A DNA stretch of 64,000 bases from positions 213,929,896 through 213,993,895 of the forward strand of contig NC_073695.1 of assembly GCF_029784165.1 (NCBI RefSeq), written 5' to 3'. A model generated the notes under the pieces. That model had not been told where the DNA came from and ran no database searches. It was given only the letters and a program-made list of their open reading frames with translations. The stretch comes from Wyeomyia smithii. Taxonomy: Eukaryota > Arthropoda > Insecta > Diptera > Culicidae. The position numbers and the translations under genes were made by a program. Positions 33,671 to 46,399 of the stretch are shown one piece after another (positions within the stretch are counted from its first letter, which is position 1; each line of letters starts with the position of its first letter).

Positions 33671-36543
33671 TCACAATCCGGATTTGGGTCCTTTGCCACC
33701 CATCACGTGCGTGTTGTAGAGACCGTTTAGTTGTTCGAGAATTATAAATGTTAGCACCGTATGTGGACCCAATCGGGCGTAGTACGCGGTGAAGCCCTTC
33801 CAAAGTGCGAAAACGCCTTCGTGGCGGATAACTTTGACTATAACATCAATAGTGTTTTTGTACGGTGGTTGTTCGCCTGCGCTAACTTTCATATTCTGAA
33901 TTCTGCAATCAAAATAGGTATTGTGAAAAAAAATCTGGTTTAAATCGTAATAAAGATTATTTTCCTACCTTGTTTTGGCAATATCAACTGGTAACGAAGC
34001 CGCGGTGGTAATTAAACCAGAGAACATACTAGCAGTAAAGTGTAATCCAATGCCTTCTTTAAGGTACCCACTGTTAACAAGATACGCTTTGGCTTGTGAA
34101 TAGGAAGCAAGTTGCGCTGCATTGACTACCATAGCCCTTCCCATGGTAGGAATACAGCCGCGCCACAGCGCTAAAACGCCTAAAATTTCAAACAGCAATA
34201 ACCTAGTAAATTGCTTCAGTCATGTCATGTCACTTAGCAGCTGTTACCTTCCTCTCTTGCAATGCGGAAGAAAGCGTTGAAGAAATTTGTATAATTTCTT
34301 CGCTCGGCTACCGGCAGCCGACCATCCGCTGTCATTCGTATGAGAATTAATTCGCATGGGTTGCCTACAAAGGAACCAATGGCCCCAGCAGTCATGCCCA
34401 TGAGCATGGATTCCAGTAAGTTTGGAGCTCGATTCGTTTTTCTAAAATTGAAGGAAAGAAACTTCAATGATGGTCTTTATATACGTTAAATCTATTTTCT
34501 GTTTAAAACGAATTCTTCAAACAAAAATCAGTAGAAAAAAAGGCGTTTCAGGTCAAATTATAATGAATGTTAACATTTCAAAGAGAGCGATTTCAAAAAG
34601 GCATTATATATAAGACGCAAAGCAGATATGTTCATTCAACTGAAAAGCAAATTCCCAACCTTCGGTTTTTTTGCTTCAAATACATCAAATCTCAAAACAC
34701 TACAGACTACCTAAATATAGTCCACATAATTTTTCAAAATCACATGCTTCACGTTTTGATAAACATACGTCATCACTTGGTTATTCGTTTAAACTGCAAA
34801 GCAAAAAGGAGCAAAAAAACGCAACTTACTGTCTGTAGGCGTCATTAAGCGATGTATACACACCCAGCCGGGTGGTGGTGTATGTCGCCTGACGCATGAT
34901 TGCGGCACTCAATCCTTTGTATAATGCAAAAGTACCTTCGCGCTTGATGATCTTGCTGATGGCATCGAATGTGTTGTTGTATTCTTTGACGGCGCCTCCC
35001 ATGCCGGAAATTTGCATGCGTGTTTTAACTAGATCCAGCGGTTGCACCACACATGTTGCTCCGATTCTATGACAAGACGAAAAGAGAACACAATTGATAT
35101 GTATTCGTGTGTGGATTTATATCTATTCCATAGTAAAGCTTAACTATATGTTTGCAAAAAAACGTTTGTTTCGTTGTTTGGCACGTGATCACGAAATTTA
35201 TAATTTAAATCGCTACTTCTACTGAATTACCATTTATTTCAAGAAAAATTTATAAATACATCTTCGACTCTTTCGACACAGATAAGTTTCAATTTTATTT
35301 GTTTGATAATAGAATTTACATGTTTGGGGTATTTCTGATGCGAAGGCTTTTTGGCTGCTGGTAGCTTTGATTAGAACAGTGTATAAAGGTAGGTATTAGG
35401 TGTGCATATGTTTTTATTGACCGAATTTGTTAGCAATCATTGACAATATTTGCTTCCATAGTCATGTAGACATACTAAACGAGAAAATAAATTGCCTCAA
35501 TTACATTACACATTAGCGTATGTTTCCTGATCGCTGTTACCAACTGAGTTATAACGTTGCTTTATAGCTAGCATTATAGTCTCAGAGTGCTACTAAAGTT
35601 TTTGAATGTTTCTTAGTTTAACCCTTATTTTGATGTTTACTCGTTTGGTATTTGAATGTTCTGGGACCCGATTCATTCAGCATAGAAATGTGTTCATGGA
35701 GGTCAGAATGTGGTGTGGTGTGTCACTGCAAATCATTATGAACAAGTACATATATACAGGAATATATGGCAGATAACGGGCACATCGAATTTCGGGCGAT
35801 AAGAAAGGTGGTACCATATTGCAAGAACTCAATATTTCGTTTATACAATGTTTGAGTACGCATATCTAAATTTAATATTCGGTGCACCCGACATTTGCAG
35901 GTTAAAAGGTTAAAAAGCTTGAAAAGGTACATGTATTCAAAATAAACAAAAGAATGTTAGGTTACTAAATTTTTGAAGCAAATCAATTTATTCTTCCACA
36001 TGTAAATGTTCTGAATGCAAGTATAGAAGAACTGAGGCAAAACAGTGCTCTTGTTACACAAGTAATAACGATACTATTAATGCTAGGTAACTTTTAGTTG
36101 AACTGGTATTCCACCAGCTCAGATGTGTATTGTTTTGAAATTATATAATCCACGGACACCGAACGTATACACAGTTTGAAAAATTTATTATTCTACGTGT
36201 CACAGATATATTAGGAACCAGTTGACGACCTCTAAATGATCTCACCATGCAAGACATATTTCCCGTACGGCCTTTTTCTGTGTTAATGTTCACGGTCATA
36301 AGTGGCTGATCGTGAAAAAACAACTCATTGCCGACCATTCACTAACCTTCAAGCGTATTGGTTTGCGTATGGTGGAAATCCAATCCATTATTTTTCCTCT
36401 ATCTCATACGTAAATACTTTCCAAATGTAAAAATAACTTCTTGGTAAACTTTTATAGTAATACAAAATTGACCTTCTTATAACTTACCCAGAGAGACCAC
36501 CGAACATATACTGGATATAGACAGGCTTTTTCTTCTCACCCAT
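33671..36543 (-). CDS. mitochondrial 2-oxoglutarate/malate carrier, SLC25A11 type (5 exons)
   Basis: CDS join(33671..33902, 33969..34179, 34248..34441, 34830..35066, 36488..36543) on the minus strand gives 309 residues (314 in mammals). All four introns are GT-AG and phases agree; intron 1 is 1.4 kb. The protein exchanges 2-oxoglutarate for malate across the inner mitochondrial membrane, part of the malate-aspartate shuttle. The three SLC25 repeats are visible through PLDLVKTRM, PCELILIRM (where the conserved motif is modified, as in the family) and PVDIAKTRI. Other diagnostic blocks: MRQATYTTTRLGVYT, ADGRLPVAERRNY, LWRGCIPTMGRAMVVNAAQL and YYARLGPHTVLTFI. The first exon begins MGEKKKPVYIQYMFGGLSG. 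Confidence 0.96.
35067..36487 (-). other. intron 1 of the oxoglutarate carrier
   Basis: A 1.42-kb intron. Donor GTAAGT at 36487 and acceptor ATAG at 35067. AT-rich, with no recognised element or nested gene. Confidence 0.7.
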
Positions 36544-36968
36544 TTTTCGAATAAATCAAGTTTTCAATAAATATTTTTTCAATTCTATACAAAACAAAGT
36601 ATGTCGCCAGTATTTTATTAAAGCTATATTCCAAATTACGGATACCAAATGCAAATGTGCAACTAATAAATGATGAGTTCACTTTGAGTCGTACAACTGC
36701 AACTTCAACCGGTACGATGATGAAAACGAACTGAGCACAGCACTGCAAACTGAAATTGTAAACCACTGACACCACACTAAGCAAATGTATAAAACAAGCA
36801 GATACGAGAACAGGCAGCTGATGGCAGCGATCTATGGTCGTATTATAGTTTAAAAAAATATTTTTTATTTATTGTGTAATGTTTTAGCTGTCATATGCCA
36901 GCTATGGTTGTGCGCGTTTAGTACAATGAGTACAGTCGATGTTTACACTGGGGCCAAACGTACGACGC

Positions 36969-37246
36969 AGGGATACTAGATGTGCAGATTTGTCTGCAAA
37001 ACGCAGATTTCTGAATCTGTGTGCAGATTTTTGTTGATTCGCAGATATTTACAGATTTTCAATAGTTTTTGCAGATATTTGTAAAAGTTTACCTCTATTT
37101 GCGCAGACTTCCTCAAAATGTGTGCAGATTTTTGCAGACTTTTGTCTGCCCAAGCGAAATTTTTTCGAATCACAGCTTGATTTTTCACAGATTTTTCCAG
37201 TTTTTCGAGCAGTTGCAGACATTTTTCAAAAACATCTGGCATCTCA
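36969..37246. mobile_element. CAGATTT-word element
   Basis: Starts AGGGATACTAGATGTGCAGA and ends with the complement of GAGATGCCAGATGTTTTT. Between them the word GCAGA(T)TTT or its complement recurs many times. It is the same type as 41684-42045 and 20471-20777. Non-coding despite open frames on both strands, which follow the repeat. Confidence 0.75.
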
Positions 37247-38735
37247 TAAACGAACTGGAAATATGATACAGATTTGGTAAAATATACCAGGTAAAAGCCG
37301 TTGTTAAAAATGGAAATTTAGTTCGAAAAAAATATTCTATGATATGCATTATTTTTACAGAAAAATCAAAATTAAAAACTGACCACTGAAACTGGGTTAA
37401 ACTGCCGTCGTTAGATTAATCAGGATCCCCATCGACCGAGCGAAACCTACTCCGGTTTGCAGCGTGTTTTAATAAATCCAAGCAAGCAATCTCCGGCTGA
37501 CCGGTCACCGTGAGAAATTAATAAACTGTCTTGGTACACCTTGCGAAGTCATAACACATCGAAAAACCCATAGATGAGTAAAACTTACCCTGACCGAAGA
37601 CGCGTTTACACCGGGACATGCACGACTGCTCTATTATGTTCTATCGACGCAAACGCGCACGGATACGGTGTTTCGCACCGATTCTCTCTTACACAATAAT
37701 AAAAGCGCACATGAAATCCACACTACGAAAGTTAACTAGAACGAGGTCTATATGATGAACAAGCTATGTCCTCTATGAAATAAGATGCATTCAACGGTTA
37801 AGAAACTTGTAAAAATGCAAATGTGTATATGGAACAAAAAAAGATACGTAAACAAAATAGCTGCGTCGTGGACATATACATTTGGATTTTATTAAATCAG
37901 CGAAAAGCTCTACAAGTTTTCGGCAAAATTTTCAATAACTTCGGCATACACTACACTGTGAATATATGGATATGTAAAAGAGTCGTTCTATTGTTTCTAA
38001 TTCAAAAGATTCAATAAAACTTACGCTCAAATAAATTTTTGATCTCTGGGTAAATGTGCTGCTTGCGCCGTTCACCATCGTCACTGGTTGTGTTTCGCTT
38101 TATGGTTTTGACGTTTGTCAATTGGAATTGCAGCTGTAATTCAATTGAGTTAAACAGTCGTGATAATACAAAAGATATGGTAATTTCCATTAACCAGTTT
38201 TCAACGCAAGATCATTTCATTGGAAAGTGTTAATCATCGAGAAACCAACACTAAATTACTTTAACTTGCAGTGTGGTGTGATGAATTAAATCAAGTGCAA
38301 AAACACTTGAAGTAATCGTGACATTTTTATAGTGTAAAATAAAATGGTTCTGACAATCTACAATGTAAAAAAACGACACGTTACTGCCAAGTGGATTCCA
38401 CTTACTTCTGTTCTAATAGATGAAACATTTCATATCTACGTATCAAAATGATCAAAATACACTTGAGTTTTAGTTCACAGCACAAAATCAAGTATCTTAC
38501 ACTGCGGTTTGACATGTCATGCATACCAGAAGCAATCACTTTACACTCGGATTTAAATGGCTACACACGTCAAATGCCAAAACACGTTAGAATAACGTGG
38601 ATTCCAATAAAAATCGATATGGATCGACATAAAAAAAAAGATTAGGTTCGTTTATTGACACTCATATGTAAAGAGCATCAGGGATTAACGTGCGATTTAT
38701 TTTCAGTGTACAGTGTGGGCAAAAACATCATATCA

Positions 38736-38890
38736 GGAACCATTCAAATATTACATAACGCGGAATTTGGCAATTTTCAATACCCACCCACCCCCATGTA
38801 ACGCAATTTTACATGTTTGCCACATGCAATATAACGCTCCGCTGAATACCCCTCCACCCCCTAGAGCGTTATGTATTATTTGAATGATCC
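38736..38890. mobile_element. 155-bp MITE, intact copy
   Basis: TIRs of about 25 bp: GGAACCATTCAAATATTACA with the complement ending GAATGATCC. The interior has CCCACCCACCCCCATGTAAC. Matches 21436-21866 without the SINE, and so preserves the empty site. Confidence 0.92.
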
Positions 38891-39270
38891 CTCATGTTTT
38901 TTGTGTGGGTTAGCGTAGTAATATACCTGTGTTTCACTTACATTGGTTTTTGTTTGCATGTGAGATTTTTAGTACAAACGAAAAACTGAGAGATTTTCAC
39001 GATTTTTGTCCTCTCTTTCCTTTGAACATTGTTTTGAATTTGACAAATACTATGAGATTATTGATATCAATTCAAAACGTGCTTCAAAATAACATGTGTA
39101 TTTGAATATTTGCAAGCCTAACTGGTAGTTTAAACAGCATCAGCTACAATTAACTATTCAAAAAAACAATTTTGAGCGTAAACAACCAGTTAAAGGTTTT
39201 ATTTAAAATACAAAAAACCAAGTTTACAATATATTTGAAGACAATTGTTGCTTTCTACACAAAAGAAATA

Positions 39271-40777
39271 ATGAATGCCGAGAAAGTAACAATAGAAGAA
39301 AATACAAAGGACAGTTCAAACAGCACGAGCGCGAAGCAGTCCCTTACAGAACCTCGGGAGAATGAGATCTCAACAGACGTAAAAAAAACGTCTTTGGAAA
39401 CCCAAAACGACGCTTCATCAGATCCAAAACTTGATCATATGAACGAGATGGAACTGCCAAATAACACAGAACAAATATTTCAAGACACACCTGTGTACAA
39501 GGATGAACCATCAGATGTCGACATGGACTTAGCGGAGGTTAGTATTTTAGGTAATAAAGATAGATGAACAAAATTACACATAACATTGTTTTTCAAGGAT
39601 TTTACAAAAAATACTGCATATTCGACAGGACAATCTGCAGTCCCAACAATTAACAACAAAACTTCCTACCAAGAACAGATTGCTACGGAACAAGCAACAG
39701 AGTCGCAGGCGGTCTTGCAAATAGCCAATAGTTCTCTATCACTTTTATCACAATATATCAGTTCTGACTCAGAGTCAAACATAACGGACTCGGAAGAAGA
39801 ATTACCTAGAGTAGCAACTCAATCTATTAAACAAGAAGCGGAGTCCGATGATTCCGAGGACTGTGTGGAAGTTGTGGAAAATCAAATGCTATATCGCAGT
39901 CAAAGGGACAGCATCGTTGTTAGCGATGTAGAAACTGCACCTAGTGAAAAGGACAATCAGTAGGCATCAAAGTTAGAGTTTTTGTGTTGAATGTATACTC
40001 AATTATTTATTTTATTCTAGATCCGATGAAGATTGTTTTTCATCTGGGGAAGAATCTCTCCCGCCTGTTCCAATAAAAGGAAAAGGAGAAACACTGATCC
40101 ACGAGCTTCCTCCGATTCAAGAATTGCAGATTTCTGTTCCTGAGGCGCAATGTAAATCAATTGGGTACATTCAATCAGTAGTAGCGCAAATTGTGATCGT
40201 TCAATCCCATGCTGGAGTTGAGCTGCTCAATATAGACACTGTCCTTTTTCTAGAAAAGGGCAAACGATCCCTTGGAAAAATCTTTGATGTGATCGGTCAA
40301 GTTGCAGCTCCAATGTATTGCGTGCTTTTTAACTCTCGTCAAGAGGTTACCGACAAGGGAATAACAATAGGAGCTCCAGTGTTTTGTGCTCCGCAAACTG
40401 AACACACTCAATTTATCATTTTGTCCGAGTTAATGAAACACAAAGGATCAGATGCCAGCTGGCTGGATGATACCGAAGCTCCTGAATATGCTTTGGATTA
40501 CTCGGATGATGAGCAAGAACGAAGAGTAAGAAACCGTAGAAACAGTCACAACTCTACAGGTAGACAAACTCCAGATAGGGAACAACATAATCGCGTATTC
40601 CACAGGAGGACACGGGGACGGGGCAACACCCGTGGTAGACAAAATGGACATAGTTGGCATCATAATATACATCAATCTAATAACCCGCAGCGGGTTATTA
40701 ATCCATTTGCTTACGCTCTTAGCACCGCCGGAATGCTACCTCCTCCGCCACCACCACCTGCCCCACCGACTAACTAG
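39271..40777 (+). CDS. NAF1, H/ACA snoRNP assembly factor (3 exons)
   Basis: CDS join(39271..39537, 39598..39959, 40021..40777) gives 461 residues. Introns (60 and 61 bp) are GT-AG and in phase. NAF1 holds the place of GAR1 during assembly of H/ACA snoRNPs and telomerase RNP in the nucleus. The N-terminal half is acidic and Ser-rich (SSDSESNITDSEEELP, DDSEDCVEVVE). The Gar1/Naf1 core follows, from LPPIQELQ through SIGYIQSVVAQIVIV and LFLEKGKRSLGKIFDVIGQV to PMYCVLFN. Then come EYALDYSDDE, an Arg/Gly-rich stretch (RRTRGRGNTRGR) and a polyproline tail. The start is the first ATG giving an acidic N-terminus; an upstream TTG frame is not used. AATAAA is at 41015-41020. Confidence 0.94.
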
Positions 40778-42263
40778 TAATTTACTGAGTAAGCAATATT
40801 GGATATTTCGAAAATTTGAATTATTTAAAAACTTGAGCGTTTTAAAAATTGGTTGCTACAAATGAGGCAAATTTGTAAATCTTATATAAAGTTTAATTTA
40901 ACTCCATAGAAGTACAACTTAGTGCGACATGCAGTCTAAGACATGTCTCTTCTATTTTGAAAATCTTATATTTCTTATAAAATCACGTTTATTCAATGGT
41001 TGAAAGAATTAAGAAATAAAAATGTTTCATGCATTTCTTTAATAAAAAAACTGCATTTATTCCACAAAAAAAAAACACAAATTTTAAATTCTGAAAAGAG
41101 AGCTTTATTCTCTTAATTCCGTCACCCACAGAATCCATTCCACCACATTTGAGGGGTTCCCTCAAATCAAGGAGAAAACTGTTCTGCTTGCAATACGTGC
41201 TTATTTGAGTTTGATAATTTTGAACACAAAAAAAGAAAATTTCCTCAAATCACAAGCTTCTATTCAAATCGCTATCCCATATTCGATCCAAATTCCACTC
41301 TTCTACCGAAAAAGGTTTATGGTGATGTCCGTTTATTTCTCGATTAGTCGAGTTGAAGAACTGCGACAATAACCAACTATTTCTCAATCGAATTGTAAAC
41401 CGATTCGAAAATTTATCGATTATTACGAATTATCGTTATTTGGCGTCGGTTATTGGTAGCGAATGCAGTAATTGATTAGTTGGGAAAATCGGACATCACT
41501 AATTGCTCTCTCATTTTTGTGTTTTGTGCATACACGTCCTTTTCAGTTCTGAACTAACACAGAAGTTTAAACTTGTTTGTGTTGTCCATTGGACGACTAA
41601 TGATAAAACAATGTTAGAGAACGGTTCGAGTTTGTTTACGCACACACACTCATATATAAACAATGACGTTTAGCCGGCTGGAACCAGGGATGCCACATGT
41701 ACAGATTAATCTGTATTTTACAGATTTTTGGCCGAAAAAACGGTACAGAATCTGTATATACAGATATACAGATTTTCGTCGAAAAGTACAGATTTTTCGT
41801 AATTGACAATAATTTTCAAAAACAATCCTTGTTTTTTTCATTAAATATTGAGCAAATTGAACATATTTTCAACTCCTCACACATTTTAAGCTAAAAATTT
41901 GGTTTATGTACCATAAAAACTTAAAAAATAAAAATAGTTTCTTGTGTTTAAACAACACAGATTTTTTTTACAGATATTTTTGTTCCAGATACAGATGTTC
42001 TGATTTTTCCAAGGGAAAACACAGATTTAAATGTGGCAACCCTGGCTGGAGCCTGGAAGCCAATGAGAAATGATGTGTTATCCATTTTGAACAGTGCTTA
42101 CCCAACTCGTGTGCTCGAAAGTTGTATTTTTCTCCATTTCATCGGGTTGCTGTTGAAGCTCTTCTGGAACCACCTGGAACATTGTCGCTTGCACACATTC
42201 TGCACTAAAAAAAGGATTTCAATTTGAATAAACGGTGCTTCTCTGACTAAATCATAGCTGACG
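40778..42263. other. intergenic between NAF1 and inositol synthase
   Basis: Contains the NAF1 3' UTR (AATAAA at 41015) and a TIR element at 41684-42045. The rest is AT-rich without recognised genes. The inositol synthase promoter and 5' UTR lie to the right of the element. Confidence 0.5.
41684..42045. mobile_element. 362-bp TIR element with reiterated CAGATTT
   Basis: Ends CCAGGGATGCCACATGTACA and the complement of CCAGGGTTGCCACATTTAAA. CTGGA occurs just outside both ends. The left half repeats TACAGATTTT/AATCTGTA many times and the right half ends in ACAGATTT words. It is only about 220 bp from the inositol synthase start codon. Confidence 0.85.
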
Positions 42264-45200
42264 ATGGCTGCTGACCTCAATGTCCTGTCGCCAAATGTGC
42301 ATTACAGTGACGATTACATCCAGGTGGATTACCAGTATCAGACTACGTCGGTTGTTGCTAATGGTTCCACCGGATTCACGGTAAGTAAGAACATTCATGG
42401 TCAAGGGCGTCGCTGTAAACAGGCTTGGTGTCAAAATCGATAACTGTAAACATTTATTCCCTGTGTGGTGCTCATCCCGTGTTGCTAAAAATAGAATTTA
42501 ATTATCGATCCTGTTAACCACGTAATATCTCGCGCGGAAGTGGATCTCGGCTGGTTCAGTTTTGCATCGTTAATAATACATCGATGGATGAAATATTACA
42601 ATATACACAGCTTGAACTAATTATATTAGGTTTTGTAGTTTTGCGTTGAGCACAAATTGAAAACGATTTATTGAATAAATAACTAATTTACATTTTCAAT
42701 ATATTGTTCCACTATTGCAGTTCAATTGACTTTTACGCATTTATCTATTAAATTCCAATAATTGAACCATAATTTAACTATTCTAGCACAGTAAGTACAA
42801 AATCATGTTCCTACAGTGAATTGTTTTGATGATCCAATTCCCCTTCGCATGACATCAGATCAAGTCGAAATAGTACAGAGTCATGAAAAAGAGACAATCA
42901 GAAAATTCGGATTTTACGACAAAATTACAAGTCACTTCGTTTATATTACTCGTTATCAGAAAGCCACGTACATATACTCGTATCTACTTCTTAGTAAGAA
43001 CGTTCAAACAGTGCAAAAAAAATATTTTGGGTTCAACAAAGTTCATTTGAACAATCCACTATCGACAGGATCATAAATTTTTTAATGAGGTCAACCTGAA
43101 GAACCCTTAAGACATCGCAGCCATTATCAACGCGGCAACTGGATTTGGCAAGCCAAAAAGCCGTTGTTCCGATAATGTATCTCTTTATCAACGAAACACG
43201 TGCACTGCTAAGTCTGGATTCACTGCTGCATATCATTTGAATAAATTATCTACCTAGATTTATTGGCATATACTTAATCAAACTGGTTTCACGATATATT
43301 TGCATATGTCGAATTACCTAATTTACAACGTTTTTAGCTTTATGATGAATCTCATTCAGTATATTCTATTTCCGCATTTGAAAGATAAAAATCAAATTTA
43401 TTTCAAAACATTTGAGAAATTTTTTAAAAATATGCTGCCAAATTAAGAAGGGTTCGGATTTATTTCAAACTTGTTATGCATAGCCTTGAATGTTTATATT
43501 AAACTTTTTCGCTTCGGAAAATCGCCTGATATTCCGAAATATGTTGATATTTCTTAAACAAACACGCACAGATAAAGATAAAGCCGTACATTATCAATGA
43601 GTGAGTGACACTGCAAATTGCATTTATTTTCTAAGTAAATAAATATATATACCTGTAGATTAAATTTTTTATTCTACATTTCAAATCGGAAATGTCCGCC
43701 ACGTGCCAGCTGCGAATTATTTTGCTTACGTACTATGCGATATTCTATGTACCTAAAGGAAGGTGTTGAGGATGTGTGCTGTAGTCAATCGATAACTGAT
43801 AGGTAGTTTGCTCGTTGCTCAAACATCGTGCGATATCTGGACGGAGGTGTGCTTGAAGATTATTAGCCAGCCGGCAGCTTAACATACCTAGTTCGATCGT
43901 ACGATGCACGATTATCGCGTCTGTTGGTAGCTTTCACGTTGTTACCGAGGGAGCAATATCGATGCGACTACATTCGATATCAAGTATAACAAATAGTTGT
44001 AATCAGAGATAAGATTTTGGTGATTTATTTTCGTCTGGATATTTATTTCATTTACCCGACAGAAATCGGGTTATGACTTTTTTCTGGCACGTGCCTGCAG
44101 AGATATAAAAAGCGATTGTGAAGAACGTTAACAAAATGTTATTATCTGGCTTTTTAGCAGAGTTTTCGAATATAATGCAATTTTTACGAAAGTTATATGA
44201 AGAAATGCCATCCGGGGATTGTTAAGCAATGTAGTTTATGTAATTGAAACATTGTTTTCATGATGTGCCCATCAGAGAGTTAATTGTCTTATTTCGAAAA
44301 CATTTTTGTTTATTGCAGGTACGGCCTGAAACGACTGAGCTTAACATTCGCACCGGACGTCGCGTACCCCGCCTAGGACTTATGCTGGTAGGTTGGGGTG
44401 GTAACAATGGATCCACTCTGACGGCAGCCTTAGAAGCCAACAAGCGTGGCTTGGAATGGAGAACTCGCACCGGTACACAAAAAGCCAACTGGTATGGTTC
44501 GATAACGCAAGCCTCAACGGTTCTTCTGGGAACGGATGCCAGCGGCCAGGATGTTCATATTCCAATGAATAAATTGATTCCAATGATCTGTCCGGATGAT
44601 ATTGTAGTTGATGGATGGGACATTAGTGCTATGAACGTTGGTGATGCTATGGTTCGTGCCAAAGTTCTAGAGGTTCAACTGCAGGATCAGGTATACAAGA
44701 AATTATCCCAACTCAAGCCTCGACCATCGATATATGATCCGGACTTCATAGCTGCCAACCAGGCAGAACGCGCTGATAATGTTATATCGGGTACCCGTTA
44801 TGAGCAGTATGAGCAAATAGTGAAGGATATTCGCCAGTTTAAACAGAATAGTGGCGTCGAAAAGGTGGTTGTATTATGGACGGCAAATACGGAACGTTTT
44901 GCAGAAATTAAATCAGGACTGAATACAACAATGATCGAGTTGGAGAATTCACTCAAAGATAATAAAACTGAAATTTCTCCCTCAACAATCTTTGCGATGG
45001 CAGCGATCAATGAAGGTGTAAGTACACACAAAAATTGTTGACATAACGAGTATTGCATTTTTGAACTCATAAACAGTGTATCTACATCAACGGTTCACCG
45101 CAAAACACGTTTGTACCAGGGGTAATTGAACTTGCAGAACACAAAAAAGCATTCATCGCTGGCGATGATTTTAAATCGGGTCAAACAAAACTTAAATCTG

Positions 45201-46106
45201 TGCTTGTCGATTTTCTCGTATCCGCTGGTATTAAGCCAACATCAATTGTAAGTTACAATCATCTGGGTAACAATGACGGCAAAAATCTGTCTGCTCCACA
45301 GCAATTCCGATCTAAGGAGGTAAGCCATAGAATAAGTCTGTTTAGAACATTGGTTGAATTTGATTTTCTTTGTAGATATCAAAGAGCAACGTCGTAGATG
45401 ACATGGTAGCATCGAACAATATTCTGTATAAACCAGATGAGCACCCAGACCATTGTGTGGTTATTAAATATGTACCGTATGTAGGTGAGGAAATTAATTT
45501 AGTCAATACACCTGATTTACTTCTGTGGCCAGATTGAGAGATTCAAATTTCAAATGTTTAGGTGACAGCAAACGCGCTATGGATGAATACACCAGCCAGA
45601 TTATGCTTGGTGGGCATAACACGCTGGTAATTCACAACACCTGCGAGGATTCATTGCTAGCGGCACCGCTCATATTGGATTTAGCAATACTGGGAGAGCT
45701 CTGCTCTCGAGTTCAAATAAAAAAGCGGGCAGAGTCTGATGATGAGTACGTGCCCTTCCGTTCGGTCCTCTCGTTACTAAGCTATTTGTGCAAAGCACCG
45801 TTGGTCCCAGAAGGTACACCGGTAGTGAATTCTCTCTTCCGGCAAAGAACAGCAATCGAAAACATCCTCCGCGCTTGCGTGGGTTTGCCACCGCTTAGCC
45901 ACATGTCGCTCGAGCATCGGGTATGCAATCGTTAAAATTATCTCTTTTCACAATTTAAAAATGTTTTTTTTTCACAGTTTAACCTAGATGTATCTTCAAC
46001 TGAACCACCAACAAAAAAATGTAAAATTTCAAACGGTTCTGTGAGTAAAGGCTCTTCGAATGGAACAACGCATGGGCCACTCTACACTAACGGCAAGCAC
46101 TGTTAA
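42264..46106 (+). CDS. inositol-3-phosphate synthase (6 exons)
   Basis: CDS join(42264..42380, 44319..45017, 45077..45319, 45376..45484, 45562..45920, 45978..46106) gives 551 residues, near the fly protein's length. All introns are GT-AG and phases agree. The NAD+-dependent cytosolic enzyme converts glucose 6-phosphate to inositol 3-phosphate, the first committed step of inositol synthesis. The Rossmann motif LVGWGGNNGSTL is at 62-73. Other diagnostic blocks: YGSITQASTV, DDIVVDGWDIS, VLWTANTERF, SYNHLGNNDGKNLSAP, KSNVVDDMVASN, PDEHPDHCVVIKYVPYVGDSKRA and the C-terminal LEHR region. The C-terminal tail is Ser/Gly/Asn-rich. AATAAA signals lie at 46187 and 46356. Confidence 0.97.
42381..44318 (+). 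other. intron 1 of inositol-3-phosphate synthase
   Basis: 1.94 kb, donor GTAAGT and acceptor TATTGCAG. AT-rich. An 86-residue open frame at 42816-43076 lacks a recognisable domain. No repeat was identified. Confidence 0.75.
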
Positions 46107-46399
46107 AAACCAAAAGCAAACAAAATTTAATCTCTTATATGTTACCCACTTACCAAGACCAGGAGAGTTGGCGAGTTTGTAAGGAAAATAAATCATGCAG
46201 TTTTTACCAAGAGGCAAATAGCGAACCGTCGCTGATGTGTTTATGCGAATTGCTGTAATACACTATTTGTATTACGAACCAATTATTATACATCTAATTC
46301 TACTACTGCAACACTATACATGTTATATCCGCAAATTGTATAGATGTGTATTACAAATAAATATGAAAAAACAGCATATTTCGTTTTCATATTTTCGTT

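Larger units (their letters stand above)
36544..39270. other. intergenic between the divergent carrier and NAF1 genes
   Basis: Contains a CAGATTT-word element (36969-37246) and a MITE (38736-38890), listed separately. Elsewhere I see no gene. A 35-codon frame at 38344-38451 has no support. Confidence 0.5.

Noticed and set aside
36976..37266. Open frames on both strands in the CAGATTT element
   Set aside because: They are produced by the repeated word and carry no independent coding evidence.
42816..43076. Nested gene in inositol synthase intron 1
   Set aside because: The 86-residue frame has no domain or promoter evidence.
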